DNA from: Sipunculus nudus | Lineage: Eukaryota; Annelida; Sipuncula; Golfingiida; Sipunculidae | Assembly (NCBI GenBank): GCA_026874595.1 | Contig: CM049322.1 | Coordinates: 52,233,386 to 52,297,385, forward strand | Length of the DNA stretch: 64,000 nt | Direction: 5' to 3' | In this document: positions 24,155 to 34,850 of the stretch, one piece after another | Layout of the letters: each line of letters starts with the position of its first letter | Position numbering within the stretch: the first letter of the stretch is position 1 | Notes under the pieces: model-generated | What the model was told of the DNA's origin: nothing | The model's input: only the letters and a program-made list of their open reading frames with translations | Database searches by the model: none | Position numbers and translations under genes: made by a program

Positions 24155-26222
24155 GGTAGTCGACCAGATGGCCGAAACCCAGAATGCCGAAACCCAGAAT
24201 ACCGAACCCAAAATGCCGAAGCCCATCTTGCCGAAAAAGAAAATAAATAATAGCAAATAATGTAAATACTGCACAGTAAAGTGACAAGTCCGTTGTCTGT
24301 TAAGGTATTTTAACAAAATTTGATACCATCCTCTAATATTTTCAAATAATCAACGGTAATTTATTTGGCATGTCGGCAGCGGCATGACAACTCGGTCCCG
24401 CTAAGTGTCCCTGGCTATATTAGACCCTCGTTTTGCAGGTATAGTTAGACTAACTGATTTTCATGAAGAAAGTTATATCTTGGGTCACATGTATGCTTCT
24501 TTGTGAAATATTTTTTTTCAATTTACATATCGTTCTGCATATTAGCCAAGATGACGGCGGTCGCGTGGGGAACCCACGGCAGCGTGGCGACACACGGAAA
24601 TCGGCAAGTATAAACCCGCCGGAAGACACTGGACCCGTAATCCCTCGTAAAAATAGCAAGGAAACCCCCGAGGGTTTTAGACCTCCCCCTTGATTTGGAA
24701 GATTAAATATTAAACCTATCTTACAATACGTTATGATTAATACCAGTATGCATAATTATTCGTATAATTAAAAATAGCCAACAGTAAAACCGATACCGTC
24801 CGCATTGCTTTGAAAATATAACGAAAATATTTCAGTTAATTATAGAGAAACTCGGGTCTTTTCAATATTTTAACGGAATTTTATTTCCATAAATCAAAGA
24901 TTTTTTAAAGTGAAAATTTTAGTGGAAGAATTTAAAAAAAACCAGACCTATGTGGGTCTAACAAAATTTACTTTGAAGAGAGCGAAGTCCAGTTTTGTTA
25001 ATTAGCTTGTCAATTATGGGGGCCTCTACTGGGTTTGCGTATATTGTTGTAATAACCATGCATGTCCGGCTTTTGATTAGAGTGATGTAGTTGGTCAAGC
25101 TAATTTAGCAGAAACATATAAAAATCACATTTTCTCCAGTGAATAATCAATTTATACATCAGATTTATGTTGAAATTAATACTTTAATCTGAAACTAATT
25201 TTATCTTTATTTTTTTAATATCTATGATTTTTAATTGCCGTTATTCACATTGTATCGACGAGTTATGTTAATATTGCACTGGTATATGAAAGAACAGTAA
25301 ATACTCCAAATAGTGCTTGCGGAATAATTATATAACAGACATACACATTTCCCAAAGTATGCATAAAAAACATACGAAATCCTAAAAATAATTTTTTTAT
25401 TCATTGCAGAATATGTATAAGATTTTTATATACCCGTACTCAATTAACTGTGAACTGCTTCGTCACTCTATAATCAAACGACACAATTAGTTATTACAAC
25501 AATACAAACACAACTGGTAACGGGCCCCCATAAAAGGCAAGAAAACAAACAGGAGTTCGCTCTCTTTGAAGTAATCTTGTCAGACTTCTCAGTTCTGGTT
25601 TTATTACACACGTACATTTTTATGAAATTCTCCAACCGTTTTTATATATATATATAAATATTTTCTGATAGAAATCCGTAAAAATATCAATAAAGACCTA
25701 GAATTATCACTGGTAGTTTTTTTGCCTGCAATACTATGAACTAGTTATTGAGGCGTGTCATTGATCAACATATGTTAATGGTAACAAAGACAAAATGTAA
25801 AAAAAAAATTACTGTCATTATGAAAAGAAAGTTGAAATGAGAAATGGATGGGTGAATGGACGGTATGTAAGAGCTAGGTTTCCTTGATATTTCGGGTTAC
25901 GGGTCCAGTGTCGTCCGGCGGGTTTCCTTGCTGATTTCCGAGTGCCGCTACGCTCCCGTGAGTTCCCCACGCGACCGCCTCCATCTTTGCTAATATGCAG
26001 TTGAACGATGTGTAAATTAAAAAAAAATAGTTCCCTAAAGAAGCATAAATGTGACACAAGATAGAACTCTCTTCATGAAAGTCAGTTAATCTGACTATAC
26101 CTGCAAAATGAGGGATTAATAAAGCCAGGGACATTTAGTTGGACTGGGTTGTCATGCCGACATTATTGGGTATGTGAAAATTTATTTCGGCATTCTGGGT
26201 TTCGGCCACCTGGTCTACAATC
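24155..26222. mobile_element. 2,068-bp foldback (palindromic) DNA element with 9-bp TSD
   Basis: It is bounded by the direct 9-mer GAAACGTAT at 24146-24154 and 26223-26231. Outer ends are inverted: GACCAGATGGCCGAAACCCA at the left, and the complement of the right end reads GACCAGGTGGCCGAAACCCA. The outer ~550 bp of each arm match (for example CTGCATATTAGC.AAGATG, GGCGGTCGCGTGGGGAAC, GACACTGGACCCGTAA). An inner inverted block also matches (about 24950-25090 with 25470-25590), so most of the element can fold into one long hairpin. CCGAAACCCAGAATG-like words repeat sub-terminally. No transposase is visible. A 9-bp TSD fits Mutator-like elements, but the assignment is open. Confidence 0.85.
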
Positions 26223-27323
26223 GAAACGTATATCTATATATTTGGGGTTTATATCCCTGGATCAGATAAGCCTGTTGCAGAATTTATGGGATATATGGAC
26301 AAACTCTACAGTTTATATTATGAATACTCAGCCTATGGGTCATGCTTCTTCATTGGTGATTTTAACTGTGAAGTTAATGGGCCGAGATATAGTGCGAAAC
26401 ACACTCAAAGGGGTGCTGTTCTTCAAACGTTTCTTACTGAATGTGAATGTATATCCTTGAGTGTTCAATCTGCCACGAATGGTCCTAACTATACATTCGA
26501 TCCATATGACAATGGAACTAGCAGGTCGTTGATTGATCATATAATTGTTCCAAAATGGGATGCAACCCCTCTGAGCTGCACAATTAATGATAATGCAGAT
26601 AATGTATTCGACCATCTTCTTGTTATTGCTCAGATTTCCATTCCATTTACAGCTCGAAACTTTAGCTGCTCACGGTCAGTCTTAAATTGGGACAAGGCAT
26701 CCCCGAAACAAATTGAAATGTATAGAACGGATTTGAATAAGCGGTTACAACATATAAAGGTACCAGACAAAGAACGGGTGTCAGCAAAATATATTGAGTT
26801 GTATTATAATAGTTTGTTAGAAGCTGTTTATGAGGCCAGTGTAAACACGGTACCCATGATAGCTTACAGGCGTTACATAAGGCCTGGTTGGCGTGACCGA
26901 CTTAAACCCAGTCATGACCTGATGTTACAGGCGCGTCATGACTGGAATAACAAAGGTAGGCCGCGAGGGGATTCGGCCCCGTCCTTTCTCAAATATAAAA
27001 AGGCAAAGAGGGAATTTAGGAGAGAAATGCGCCGTTTTAACTTAGACCAAGAACGGGAGATTTTTGAAAAAATAGACCTGTGTAGTGAATGCGACATGCC
27101 TACATTTTGGAAACTAACCAAATTTCGTAAAAAGAAAAGTGGGCATAAAACAAATGTCATGAAATTTCATGATATCTTAGTTAATAATCCTGAGTACATT
27201 ATGAGTGAATGGGCAAATTACTTTGAAAAATTGTATACCCAGAATGAATGTCCAAATTTCGACCAAGACTTCCACAATTGTACAAAAGCGTTCTGTCTCC
27301 TTTTCTGTACCTCTTGTACATAA
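26223..27323 (+). pseudogene. ORF2 endonuclease 3' part and linker to RT
   Basis: It continues the EN domain with YIFGVYIPGSDKP, FIGDFNCEV (the GDFN motif) and SRSLIDHIIVPKW (the terminal D-H motif), then a basic linker and SEWANYFEKLYTQNE, which normally precedes RT. After DQDFHNCTK the frame shifts onto SVLSPFLYLLYINDLL, a motif from the middle of RT. The fingers and first palm motifs are therefore deleted, with the junction at about 27285. EN catalytic motifs are intact apart from the insertion upstream. Confidence 0.85.
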
Positions 27324-27836
27324 ATGATTTGCTAATTTATTTTCGTAAGAACAAGCTGGGTGCTCTTACAGGGTGTATACACAGGGTGTCCAACCCAAGC
27401 AGATGACATTACACTACTGTCTTTTTCTCCAGGTGAACTGCAAAGAATGATAGGCATTGCGTTAAAGTACTCAAAAAGGTGGCGTTTCAATTTCAATGCC
27501 GATAAAACCAAGATCATAACATTTGGTGAATCTTCCCAGGCCTTTAATATCATGCCCTACAGTCGTCAATGGTCTCTAGGAGATCTGCGAATTAGCCAAT
27601 GTAGATCCCACAAACACCTTGGAATAATGTTTAATGCTTCCTTTAATTCCCTTGAAAGAACACGGGATGTGTGTCGTAAAGGGAAGGGTATATTCCTCTC
27701 ACTTGCAGAAGTTGGAGTAAGACCACATGGATTGAACCCAACCACAAGCCTAAAGCTTTATAAGACGGTTGTGCTACCTGCTGTCTATACGGAGCGGAGA
27801 TATGGTGTTCCCTTACAAGATATGAAGTTCTTTTGT
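27285..27836 (+). pseudogene. Reverse transcriptase 3' half
   Basis: SVLSPFLYLLYINDLL (27282-27330 region) is followed after a frameshift by TQADDITLLSFSPGELQRMI, NFNADKTKIITFG and HKHLGIMF, the order of RT motifs from the catalytic loop through the thumb. The catalytic box reads QADD instead of the usual YADD/FADD. With the missing N-terminal half this RT cannot be active. A stop follows DMKFFC. Confidence 0.85.
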
Positions 27837-27918
27837 TAGAGCGCATGCACCGTTTCTGCGTAAAAATGACGACGGGCTGCACACGCGAACGACAACAGAC
27901 ATCGCACTCTGTTTACTT

Positions 27919-28697
27919 GTGGTACCGAATCTCCAAAGCTTTATTGACCGGTTAAAACTGTTATTTGTTGGCAGGCTACTCAGAAACAAAGCTTCAAGCC
28001 TCAGTAAACGCATTTTTAAACAGAGGTTCATAAGTTGTACTATGAAGCCCAGACCGCTTGGGCCATCTGCAGACATAATGGGTTTATTTGTAAAATATAA
28101 TTTGATGCAATATATTCCTGCTATACTTAACAATATTATATTACCAAATAAACGAGAATGGGAGGAATTATTTTCAGACACAATTGCTCGACACGAAGAG
28201 TCATTGCATAATGAGAAAAATTTAACTTTCGACAAAATCAAATGCTTCCTACTTTGTCATCCACAGCGTTTTCAACCCTCCGTGTTCTGGAGTTGTGCTC
28301 GCCGTATGCCTTATTGTCTGCGCGCGTGTTGTCTTGCGGTCAAGCTTGTTGCATATTATGACATGATAGAGCAGCTATCCATAAATATCTATGTCACTTT
28401 TGTGGCAACTTTTACCAGAATGCAATTTACCATGTTGTTCTTCACTGCGGTGCGTTCAGTTGTGGACGCAATAAGCTATGGTGTAACATTAATGATGAAA
28501 TTAACATTAAAACTTCAGCAGCACTTAATTGTCTTGAAGATATAGACTTTCTGTATATACAGTTAGGTCAGCCAACTGAATTAATCGATGAACATGACTA
28601 TGAAGTCTTTCTTAGTCACTGTGCAAAATTCTTTAAAGATATTCGCTCAGTCCTTGAAGCCTTATGGCCACACGAACTCAATTTATTAAAAGTGTAA
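27919..28697 (+). pseudogene. ORF2 C-terminal region with Cys/His segment
   Basis: A frame with FIDRLKLLFVGRLLRN runs to about 28370, then shifts to YLCHFCGNFYQNAIYHVVLH, a C-x2-C ... H ... C arrangement seen at the C-terminus of several non-LTR ORF2 proteins. It ends HELNLLKV and TAA at 28695-28697. The 3' UTR follows. Confidence 0.7.
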
Positions 28698-29090
28698 TAT
28701 GAATTAATATCTGGTCTTGAAGCCAAACATCCAAACAAATCTGTCACAATGTCTATAAATGTACTTTTATGGTATAATATACTAGACATATGTACTTTAT
28801 TGTAATTAATCACATTTAACTTCCATATCTCAGCGTAAACACTAAACAAGCGTTAGGAACTAATTATTCTCGCTAATACTATAATTTCTTACAAGTTCTT
28901 GTGTTTAGTTCTTTGCTTGTTTAGAGTTACTGAAGTTAGATGGGAATCAATTTTTGCACAGTTAATATGGCAAATCATATGTGTAATATGTTGTGTTCTT
29001 CTTGCAATTGTTCATTTTTTCAATGTATAACTGATGTAATGATTGTTGTACTCTTCGAAATCGGAGGAAATAAAGATCAATCAATCAATC

Positions 29091-29156
29091 ATATTTGTAT
29101 ATATAAATACATACATACTTACGTGTACCAACATACATATATACATATCCTATCTA

Positions 29157-29199
<43 letters not shown>

Positions 29200-29259
29200 C
29201 ACATTATTACATCATCATATATAAAATCGTAATTCTTTTCTATCTTCTTCTATTTTACA
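29091..29259. repeat. Right copy of the long direct repeat
   Basis: Matches 22481-22756 but lacks the ~96 bp between the (TA)n (29159-29196) and GGGCACATTATTACATC. It sits between the 3' tail of the CR1-like element and the 3' end of the L1/Tx1-like element, so the repeated segment may originally belong to the latter's 3' flank. Confidence 0.8.
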
Positions 29260-29287
29260 TTATGCTTCATTAATACACCACACTTTC

Positions 29288-29605
29288 TTAAAATTCTCTA
29301 ATTTCATCCCCCCCCCCTGAAACAAAATATTCTTCTTTGATTCTGTTAACTATTAAATTCCTTAAAAAGGCAAAAGTCTGCAATGGTGTACCTAATATAT
29401 TTTTGTTTCTATTTGTCCATAATACATATCGGGCGTTGTACAGTACAAAATTGCACAATCTAATACAATCTTCAGTTAGGGATTTATACATATGGTCAAA
29501 ACCATATCGTAAAACCAAATCTTCGTATCTGTAGATATATCCTAGGCGTCTATTCCAAATGTTACAAACTTTGTTACAACCCTTGTTAAAGAAATCGTAC
29601 ATCAA
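29288..29605 (-). pseudogene. L1/Tx1-like ORF2 C-terminus
   Basis: Contains FFNKGCNKVCNIWN and CNFVLYNARYVLWTNRNKNI, the conserved R-x-x-x-W-x-x-R-N-K region near the end of Tx1/L1-like ORF2. It ends before a run of eight C at about 29310. Separated by a frameshift and stop from the thumb region at 29793. Confidence 0.75.
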
Positions 29606-29792
29606 AAATGGTTTCCCTTTATCATTTGTAATATTAGCATTTTAAAACAGTGGCTGACTTAAAAGGGATGATTTATTTAAAGGAATATGTGTTGCATATT
29701 AAAAACCTGAGATAGACACAGCGTCCTCTGTGCTAGTATCTTAAAATTTATATTTACTAACTTTAGACCCCCTTTCTCTCTTGGCAAAATTA

Positions 29793-30155
29793 TTATCCTT
29801 TTCTAACAAAATGTCTTTTAAAATTCCATAAAAAATCAAGTAGTAGTTGCTCAAGTTTCTTAACTACCCATGTAGGTACATGGATCACATTGGAAAAATA
29901 CCAAATCCCACTACTGGCTAATGAATTAGCTACAGTAATCTTTCCTGTATAAGTTAAATTTCGCAGCGACCATAAGTATAATATACTCTGAAATTTTTTA
30001 ATTTTAGGGTCCCAATTTTCCTTACTTGTGTCAATATTTCCTAAAATGAATCCTAAAACCTTGATTTTGTGTGATGACCTATTAATGCTACACGGTGTGT
30101 CCCCCCTACCAATAAATTTTCCCAACCACAACCCCTCCGTTTTCTCAAAGTTCAC
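29793..30155 (-). pseudogene. L1/Tx1-like RT thumb/connection fragment
   Basis: Reads FEKTEGLWLGKF, KVLGFILGN and NLTYTGKITVANSLASSGIW, matching the post-catalytic part of the RT (K-T-E-G, L-G, and G-K-x-x-V-x-x-S-L). It follows the YADD fragment after a frameshift. Confidence 0.8.
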
Positions 30156-30451
30156 CTTGGCCCCACAGGCCCCTTAAAAATACGAAAAATATTGAAACAT
30201 TTATGAAAAGATGCGACATCAGATACAAAAAGAGTAGTATCGTCTGCATATTGTGCAATCTTTAACTCTGTATTATCTGGTAATATTATTCCTTTAATAT
30301 TTGATTCATTTCTTTTTGCGCAAGCCATTGATTCAGCTACCAAAATATATAAAAGTGGACTCAATTGGCAGCCTTGCCTCGTCCCACTTGACAAGTTAAA
30401 AAAGATTACATATAACCATTTATCTTTAAACTCTGGACATCTGTGTAACAA
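30152..30451 (-). pseudogene. L1/Tx1-like RT catalytic fragment
   Basis: Contains SSGTRQGCQLSPLLYILVAE and KIAQYADDTTLFVSD. The YADD catalytic Asp pair is intact, so the fragment decayed mainly by frameshift. It overlaps the next piece in another frame. Confidence 0.85.
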
Positions 30452-30738
30452 ACCTTTATCCAGTTAATAAACTCTGGTCCAAAACCAAACTTCTTTAAAC
30501 ACTTGAACATAAACTGCCAATCCAAACAATCAAAAGCCTTCTCTTGATCTACGCATATTAAGGCCCCTAATATTTTTTTATTCTTGGTATAATAAATCAC
30601 ATTACGTATTAACGAAACAGTTGGAGTAGTTGATCTACCTTTAACTGAACAAGTTTGGTCGTTTAATATAACAGCATCTAATACTAAACGCAAACGGTTA
30701 CACAGACACTTGGTCAAAATTTTATAATCTATATTCAA
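30406..30738 (-). pseudogene. L1/Tx1-like RT fingers/palm fragment
   Basis: Reads DYKILTKCLCNRL, CSVKGRSTTPTVSLIRNVIY and CVDQEKAFDCLDWQFMFKCL, the N-terminal RT motifs including the first catalytic Asp. It joins the catalytic fragment at about 30450 through a frameshift. Confidence 0.85.
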
Positions 30739-30795
30739 TAATGAAATAGGCCTCCAGTTTTTTAAAAGAGTACGATCCCCTTTTTTAAAGATTAA

Positions 30796-31199
30796 CTATT
30801 TAATACCTCTTCTCTGAGAGCAAGATAAGTGGCCTTGACCGTACGCTGAATTGAAAACTGTTATAATTTCTGGACCAAGGAGGTCCCAAAAATAACTATA
30901 AAACTCGGCTGTGGGTCCGTCTGTACCCGGACTTTTGTCTAGCTTAAAAGAATCCAGAGCTTTCTTTGCCTCCTGTAAATTGATTTTCCCCTCACACACA
31001 CTGGCTTGGTCTAGATTAAGAGTACTTGAAATATTTGAAAGAAAGAAGTCTTGTGAGTCAATGTCCGTTTCTTCTGCAGTTTCAAGGTTTTTATAAAAGG
31101 AAAGTCCCAGCTGGAGCATTGAATTAATACTTGAATGGACGGTCCCATTAAGGTCTTGAATACCCTACATGGTTCGCTGGCTGCCCCTTTGTCTCTCAA
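30796..31199 (-). pseudogene. L1/Tx1-like ORF2 linker
   Basis: Contains LGLSFYKNLE and LQEAKKALDSFKLDKSPGTD, the linker that precedes RT and the K-S-P-G-x-D-G entry motif. A frameshift lies near 31120. Confidence 0.8.
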
Positions 31200-31377
31200 G
31201 TCCAGTAAAGAATTTAGATAATTGTTCTCCCCGTTCTCTGAATTCTACTTTTACCGGATAGCCGCGGCTTTACTCTCCCTTTCATTATAAAATTTAAGTC
31301 TGTTTTCCAAAAATAAAACCTTCTCGGTGTCTTGTGATTTTCCCTGTTCATGCAATAAAAGTTCTGTATTATAAGAA

Positions 31378-31938
31378 TTATCTAAAATGCGCTTCTCTTT
31401 TTTTTTCGGCCTTCACCTTGTCTGTACAATATGCTCTCGTGATTTCTTTTAATTTTAGTTTCCCCACATCCCACCAGTTTAAAATGTTATTGTATTTGTC
31501 TTTTTCTTGACGCCAAAACTCCGAAAATGATGATATTGTATCCGTATACTTGTTATCACTTAAAACAGACTTATTAAAATGCCAAAATCCCGGACCTCTA
31601 TTAACACGCCCTTGTAATTTAATAGTCATACAATCGTGGTCTGATAACACATTTCTCAGTATTTTGGATTCTTTAACATTAAAAGTACGGCTGGTGTAAA
31701 TTCTATCTATTCGAGTATGGATATTTAAGGGTATATTATGAAAGGTAAAACATCTCTCTTGTGAGACCCTATAGGAATCCTCCAACATATACATATCTTT
31801 TAAACAGTCTTTTTCATTACAACCAATGAAACAATTTCTTAAAACTGAACTTCCTCCTTGTTTGTCAAAAGACAAATTTTCAATGAAGTTAAAATCTCCT
31901 GCTAATATAACAGGACATTTAACTAAATCTTCGGACAA
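31378..31938 (-). pseudogene. L1/Tx1-like endonuclease fragment
   Basis: Contains PVILAGDFNFIENLSFDKQG, HTRIDRIYTSRTF and NVLSDHDCMTIKL: the GDFN, RIDRIY and SDHD motifs of the APE-type endonuclease, all intact. Downstream is a basic linker. It ends in a KKREAHFR frame break. Confidence 0.87.
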
Positions 31939-32045
31939 TATATAATTAGATATCTCTTTAATAAATCTACGTCTCTCTCCCTTCTTGGTTGGACAGTATA
32001 CATTTATAATGTTAAAGGATAAAGAATCAATAGATAAAATGATAC

Positions 32046-32328
32046 TTACAACTGGCCCGGCAGTGTCATATTTAAAATCCGTGACTTCGGCACCGCTATT
32101 ACCAACAACCCAGGTTCACGTGCCCGCGAGACGATCAATACAAGCACTGAAATAAATAGTACCCCCCTCCCCCGTGATTTAACTATATTATTATAATCAG
32201 GTGAGTATAAAAAAATTTCCTGCAAACATAAAATGCTAATATTATTTTTCATCACAAAGTTTTTAAGCCACGTTGTTTTTTCGCATCACCAAGTCCTCTA
32301 ATGTTCAGGCTAGCCAAGGTGCTAACCA

Positions 32329-32330
<2 letters not shown>
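32046..32330 (-). pseudogene. L1/Tx1-like endonuclease N-terminus
   Basis: STLASLNIRGLGDAKKQRG is followed by stops and then NNISILCLQEIF with the catalytic Glu. The remainder is scrambled before the 31938 fragment. Confidence 0.75.

Positions 32331-32382
<52 letters not shown>
32331..32382. repeat. (TA)n microsatellite
   Basis: About 26 TA dinucleotides, just upstream of the minus-strand ORF2 start. Confidence 0.97.
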
Positions 32383-32386
<4 letters not shown>

Positions 32387-32403
32387 AAAGTTTATACCGT
32401 CTA

Positions 32404-33100
32404 TTAGTAATATTCTGTATCCGATAGGTCATTTCCATGGTCCTGGGCTAGCGGCTGGTCAGTGGAGGGTGGGCTATCGTCGTCTGTGGTCCCGGGACGT
32501 ATCAAAGGTCTGCTTCCTGGGTTTAAATATATCTGAGTTCCGTACAGATTCCATCGTCGACGAAGAAGGCGTAATCGATTCCATGGGCACTGCAGGGCGA
32601 TCGTCAGCAACTTTTCGAGGCGGTTTCTTCAAAACGACGGCTGGATCAGATGGCGACTCCGGTAATGTTTCATTCCTATTGCTGTATCTTTTTCTTTTTC
32701 AGATGCTACATCTTCAACAATCTCTTGTAATCCCTTGGGCAAACATAGGGTAGCTGGTAGAGGCCTGACTGACCTATTTATAGTACTGGCCTATCCTGGC
32801 ACTGGCCTATCCTGGCACCTGCCAGGATATGCCAGTAGCACTTCGGACCCTTATCCTTTGGTGAGCTTATTCCCTGGGCCACAAAGTTAACCGTCACGTT
32901 AGACGAGCCCCCATTTGGTAACGAAGACAAATAAATGAGGGGAAAATCCTGGGCCGATCCGGAAGTCGTACCCAGGTCTTTGGCGCACAAGTCCGGCGTA
33001 CCATATATAAATATATAGATTGCGAAGCGAGATTCACTAGCGAGACAGTTCGGTCCGCTTTTATGTCACCCCGTAACACCCCCTCGACTTCCGGCCCAGG
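32404..33100 (-). pseudogene. Probable ORF1 remnant of the L1/Tx1-like element
   Basis: GC-richer minus-strand readings occur immediately 5' of ORF2: about 33140-33000 (LLNPGPEVEGVLRGDIKADR), 32990-32870 (QDFPLIYLSSLPNGGSSNVT) and, after the palindrome at 32772-32848, 32745-32404 (acidic/proline-rich, ending NDLSDTEYY). They are in different frames and have stops. Position and orientation suggest ORF1 of the same element, interrupted by the small palindromic insertion. No domain proves it. Confidence 0.5.
32772..32848. mobile_element. Small palindromic element related to the satellite seed
   Basis: Contains AGTACTGGCCTATCCTGGCA twice over, then the inverted TGCCAGGATATGCCAGT and GCACTTCGG. 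Its reverse complement matches 15776-15838 motif for motif. It is inserted in the presumed ORF1 remnant, showing that this small element can move. Confidence 0.7.
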
Positions 33101-33174
33101 ATTCAACAACATGAGGTACACCATTACAGGCTTAAAGTACGTCACAAAGTATTTTCGTGCGCCCGAACAAGATT

Positions 33175-33175
33175 T

Positions 33176-33209
<34 letters not shown>
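33175..33209. repeat. (CA)n microsatellite
   Basis: About 17 CA dinucleotides, followed by another short CACACACA tract. Confidence 0.97.
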
Positions 33210-33213
<4 letters not shown>

Positions 33214-33482
33214 ATGCACACACACACGCTTCAATGTAATAAATAAATTAGAACCCAACTACTCGTTTAATAAAACCTTAATTTATTGTCATAAACATAC
33301 AACACACGTTTTTGTATCACGTACTAAATGAGTAAACTTTAATGCAATTAATTCATGAGCAATAATATAGTTAAAAAAAGTAAAAAAAAAAAAAAAATTA
33401 ACAGTCTTTATGATGAGGGAATTTAAAACTATTTATGATTTCAAGTTCGACCAATCTTTGTTACCGATGTCATAAAATTATG

Positions 33483-33586
33483 TCAATTCTGATTTATAAA
33501 GAATAGTCGGTGCCCGGCGGCAAGTGTCATGGCGTCTCCATTCTTCTGCCTCGTTCCCAACTCTTCATTTGTCTCACACGGAATTC
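33483..33586 (-). CDS. Candidate alternative 3' exon of the CRAL-TRIO gene (uncertain)
   Basis: An acceptor TTAATTATTTCAG is followed by an open frame of 33 codons beginning IPCETNEELGTRQKNG and ending in TGA. Base composition is coding-like compared with its AT-rich surroundings. It would be entered in phase 1, which is the phase in which exon 7 (36230-36268) ends, so it could replace exon 8. Exon 8 carries its own stop, so an exon 8 to this exon join would not add coding sequence. There is no homology support. Confidence 0.22.
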
Positions 33587-33674
33587 CTGAAATAATTAAA
33601 AACTTTTAGGAATAACAAAACTTCAAATTCTAATTTTATATATCTTTATAAATACACACACTTTATTAAATTTT

Positions 33675-34850
33675 GTGTGGGGCATGTACGTACTTTTGTA
33701 TTTATCTCATGTGGGCCCTGTACGTACCTTGGTATTTACATCATGTGGGGCCTATACGTAATTTGGTATTTATCTCATGTGGGCCCTGTACGTAGCTAGG
33801 TACTAACGTCATGTGGGCCCAGTACGTAGCTAAGTATTTACCTTATGTGGGGTCTGTACGTACATTGGTATTTATCTTATGTGGGGCCTGTGCGTACTTT
33901 GGTATTTATCTCATGTGGGGCCTGTACGTACTTTTGTATTTATCTCATGTGGGCCCTGTACGTAGCTAGGTATTTATCTCATGTGGGCCCTGTACATAGC
34001 TAGGTATTTACCTCATGTGGGGCCTGCATGTTCTTTGGTATTTATCTCATGTGGGCCCTGTACGTAGCTAGGAATTCACCTCATGTGGAGGCCTGTGCAT
34101 ACTTCTGTATTTATCTCATGTGGGGCATGTACGTACTTTGGTATTTTTCTCATGTAGGGCTTGTACGTACTTTGGTATTTATCTCATGAGGACCCTGTAC
34201 GTACTTTGGTATTTATCTCACATGGGCCCTGTACGTAGCTAGGTATTAACCTCATGTGGGGCCTGTACGTACTTTGATATTTATCACATGTGGAGGCTTG
34301 TGCGTCCTGTGGTATTTATCCCATGTGGGGCCTGTGCATACCTTGGTATTTACCTCATGTGGGGCCTGTGCATACTTTGTTATTTATATCATGTGGGGCC
34401 TGTACGTACTTTGGTATTTATCTCATGTGGGTACTGTACGTACCTTGTTATCTGACTCATGTGAAGGCCCATGCGTACCTTGGTATTTACCTCATTTGGG
34501 CCCTGTACGTACCTTTGTATTTATCTCATGTGGGGCATGTACGTGTCTTTGTATTTATCTCATGTGGGAGCTGTGCGTTCGATTGTATTTCTGTACTTTG
34601 GTATTTATCTCATGTCGGGCCTGTACGTACCTTTGTATTTCTGTACTTTGGTAATTATCTTATGTGGGGTCTGTACGTACTTGGTATTTCTGTACTTTGG
34701 TAATTATCTTATGTGGGGTCTGTACGTACTTGGTATTTCTGTACTTTGGTAATTATCTTATGTGGGGCCTGTACGTACTTGGTATTTCTGTACTTTGGTA
34801 TTTATCTGATGTCGGGCCTGTACGTACCTTTGCATTTATCTCATGTGGGG
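33675..34850. repeat. Minisatellite, 34-bp unit, ~34 copies, overlapping exon 8
   Basis: The unit is close to TGTACGTACTTTGGTATTTA plus TCTCATGTGGGGCC; for example CATGTGGG at 33708 and 33742 are 34 bp apart. Near the right end some units carry an extra insertion (TTTCTGTACTTTGGTAATTA). The last unit is exon 8 itself: on the minus strand CCCCACATGAGATAAATGCA encodes the last residues and stop of the CRAL-TRIO gene. On that strand many units carry GGTAAATAC or AAAGTACGTAC words resembling splice donors. Long plus-strand ORFs here are just translated repeats. Confidence 0.95.

Larger units (their letters stand above)
22757..29090 (+). mobile_element. CR1/L2-like non-LTR retrotransposon, decayed, with a nested insertion
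   Basis: In order it contains: an ORF1 remnant (coiled coil and RNA-binding-like region), an apurinic endonuclease domain split by a palindromic insertion (24155-26222), a linker, the 3' half of a reverse transcriptase, a cysteine/histidine C-terminal segment, and a 3' UTR with AATAAA at 29069 ending in a short ATCA repeat tail. A tail of short tandem repeats instead of poly-A is typical of the CR1/L2 group. Internal RT deletion, stops and frameshifts make it inactive. The exact family cannot be fixed by eye. Confidence 0.85.
29288..32330 (-). mobile_element. L1/Tx1-like non-LTR retrotransposon ORF2, decayed
   Basis: Read from 32330 leftwards, the minus strand gives STLASLNIRGLGDAKKQRG (EN start), ISILCLQEIF (catalytic Glu), PVILAGDFNFIE, HTRIDRIYTS and LSDHDCMTIKL (SDH motif), then KALDSFKLDKSPGTDG, CVDQEKAFDCLDW, GTRQGCQLSPLLYILVAE, QYADDTTLFV, KVLGFILG, and finally NARYVLWTNRNKN. 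This is the complete motif order of an L1/Tx1-type ORF2, with YADD intact. Several frameshifts, stops and short gaps inactivate it. Pieces are listed below. Confidence 0.87.

Noticed and set aside
22481-29259. LTR retrotransposon with LTRs
   Set aside because: The flanking direct repeats lack TG..CA ends, and the interior has non-LTR motifs (APE endonuclease, RT without integrase).
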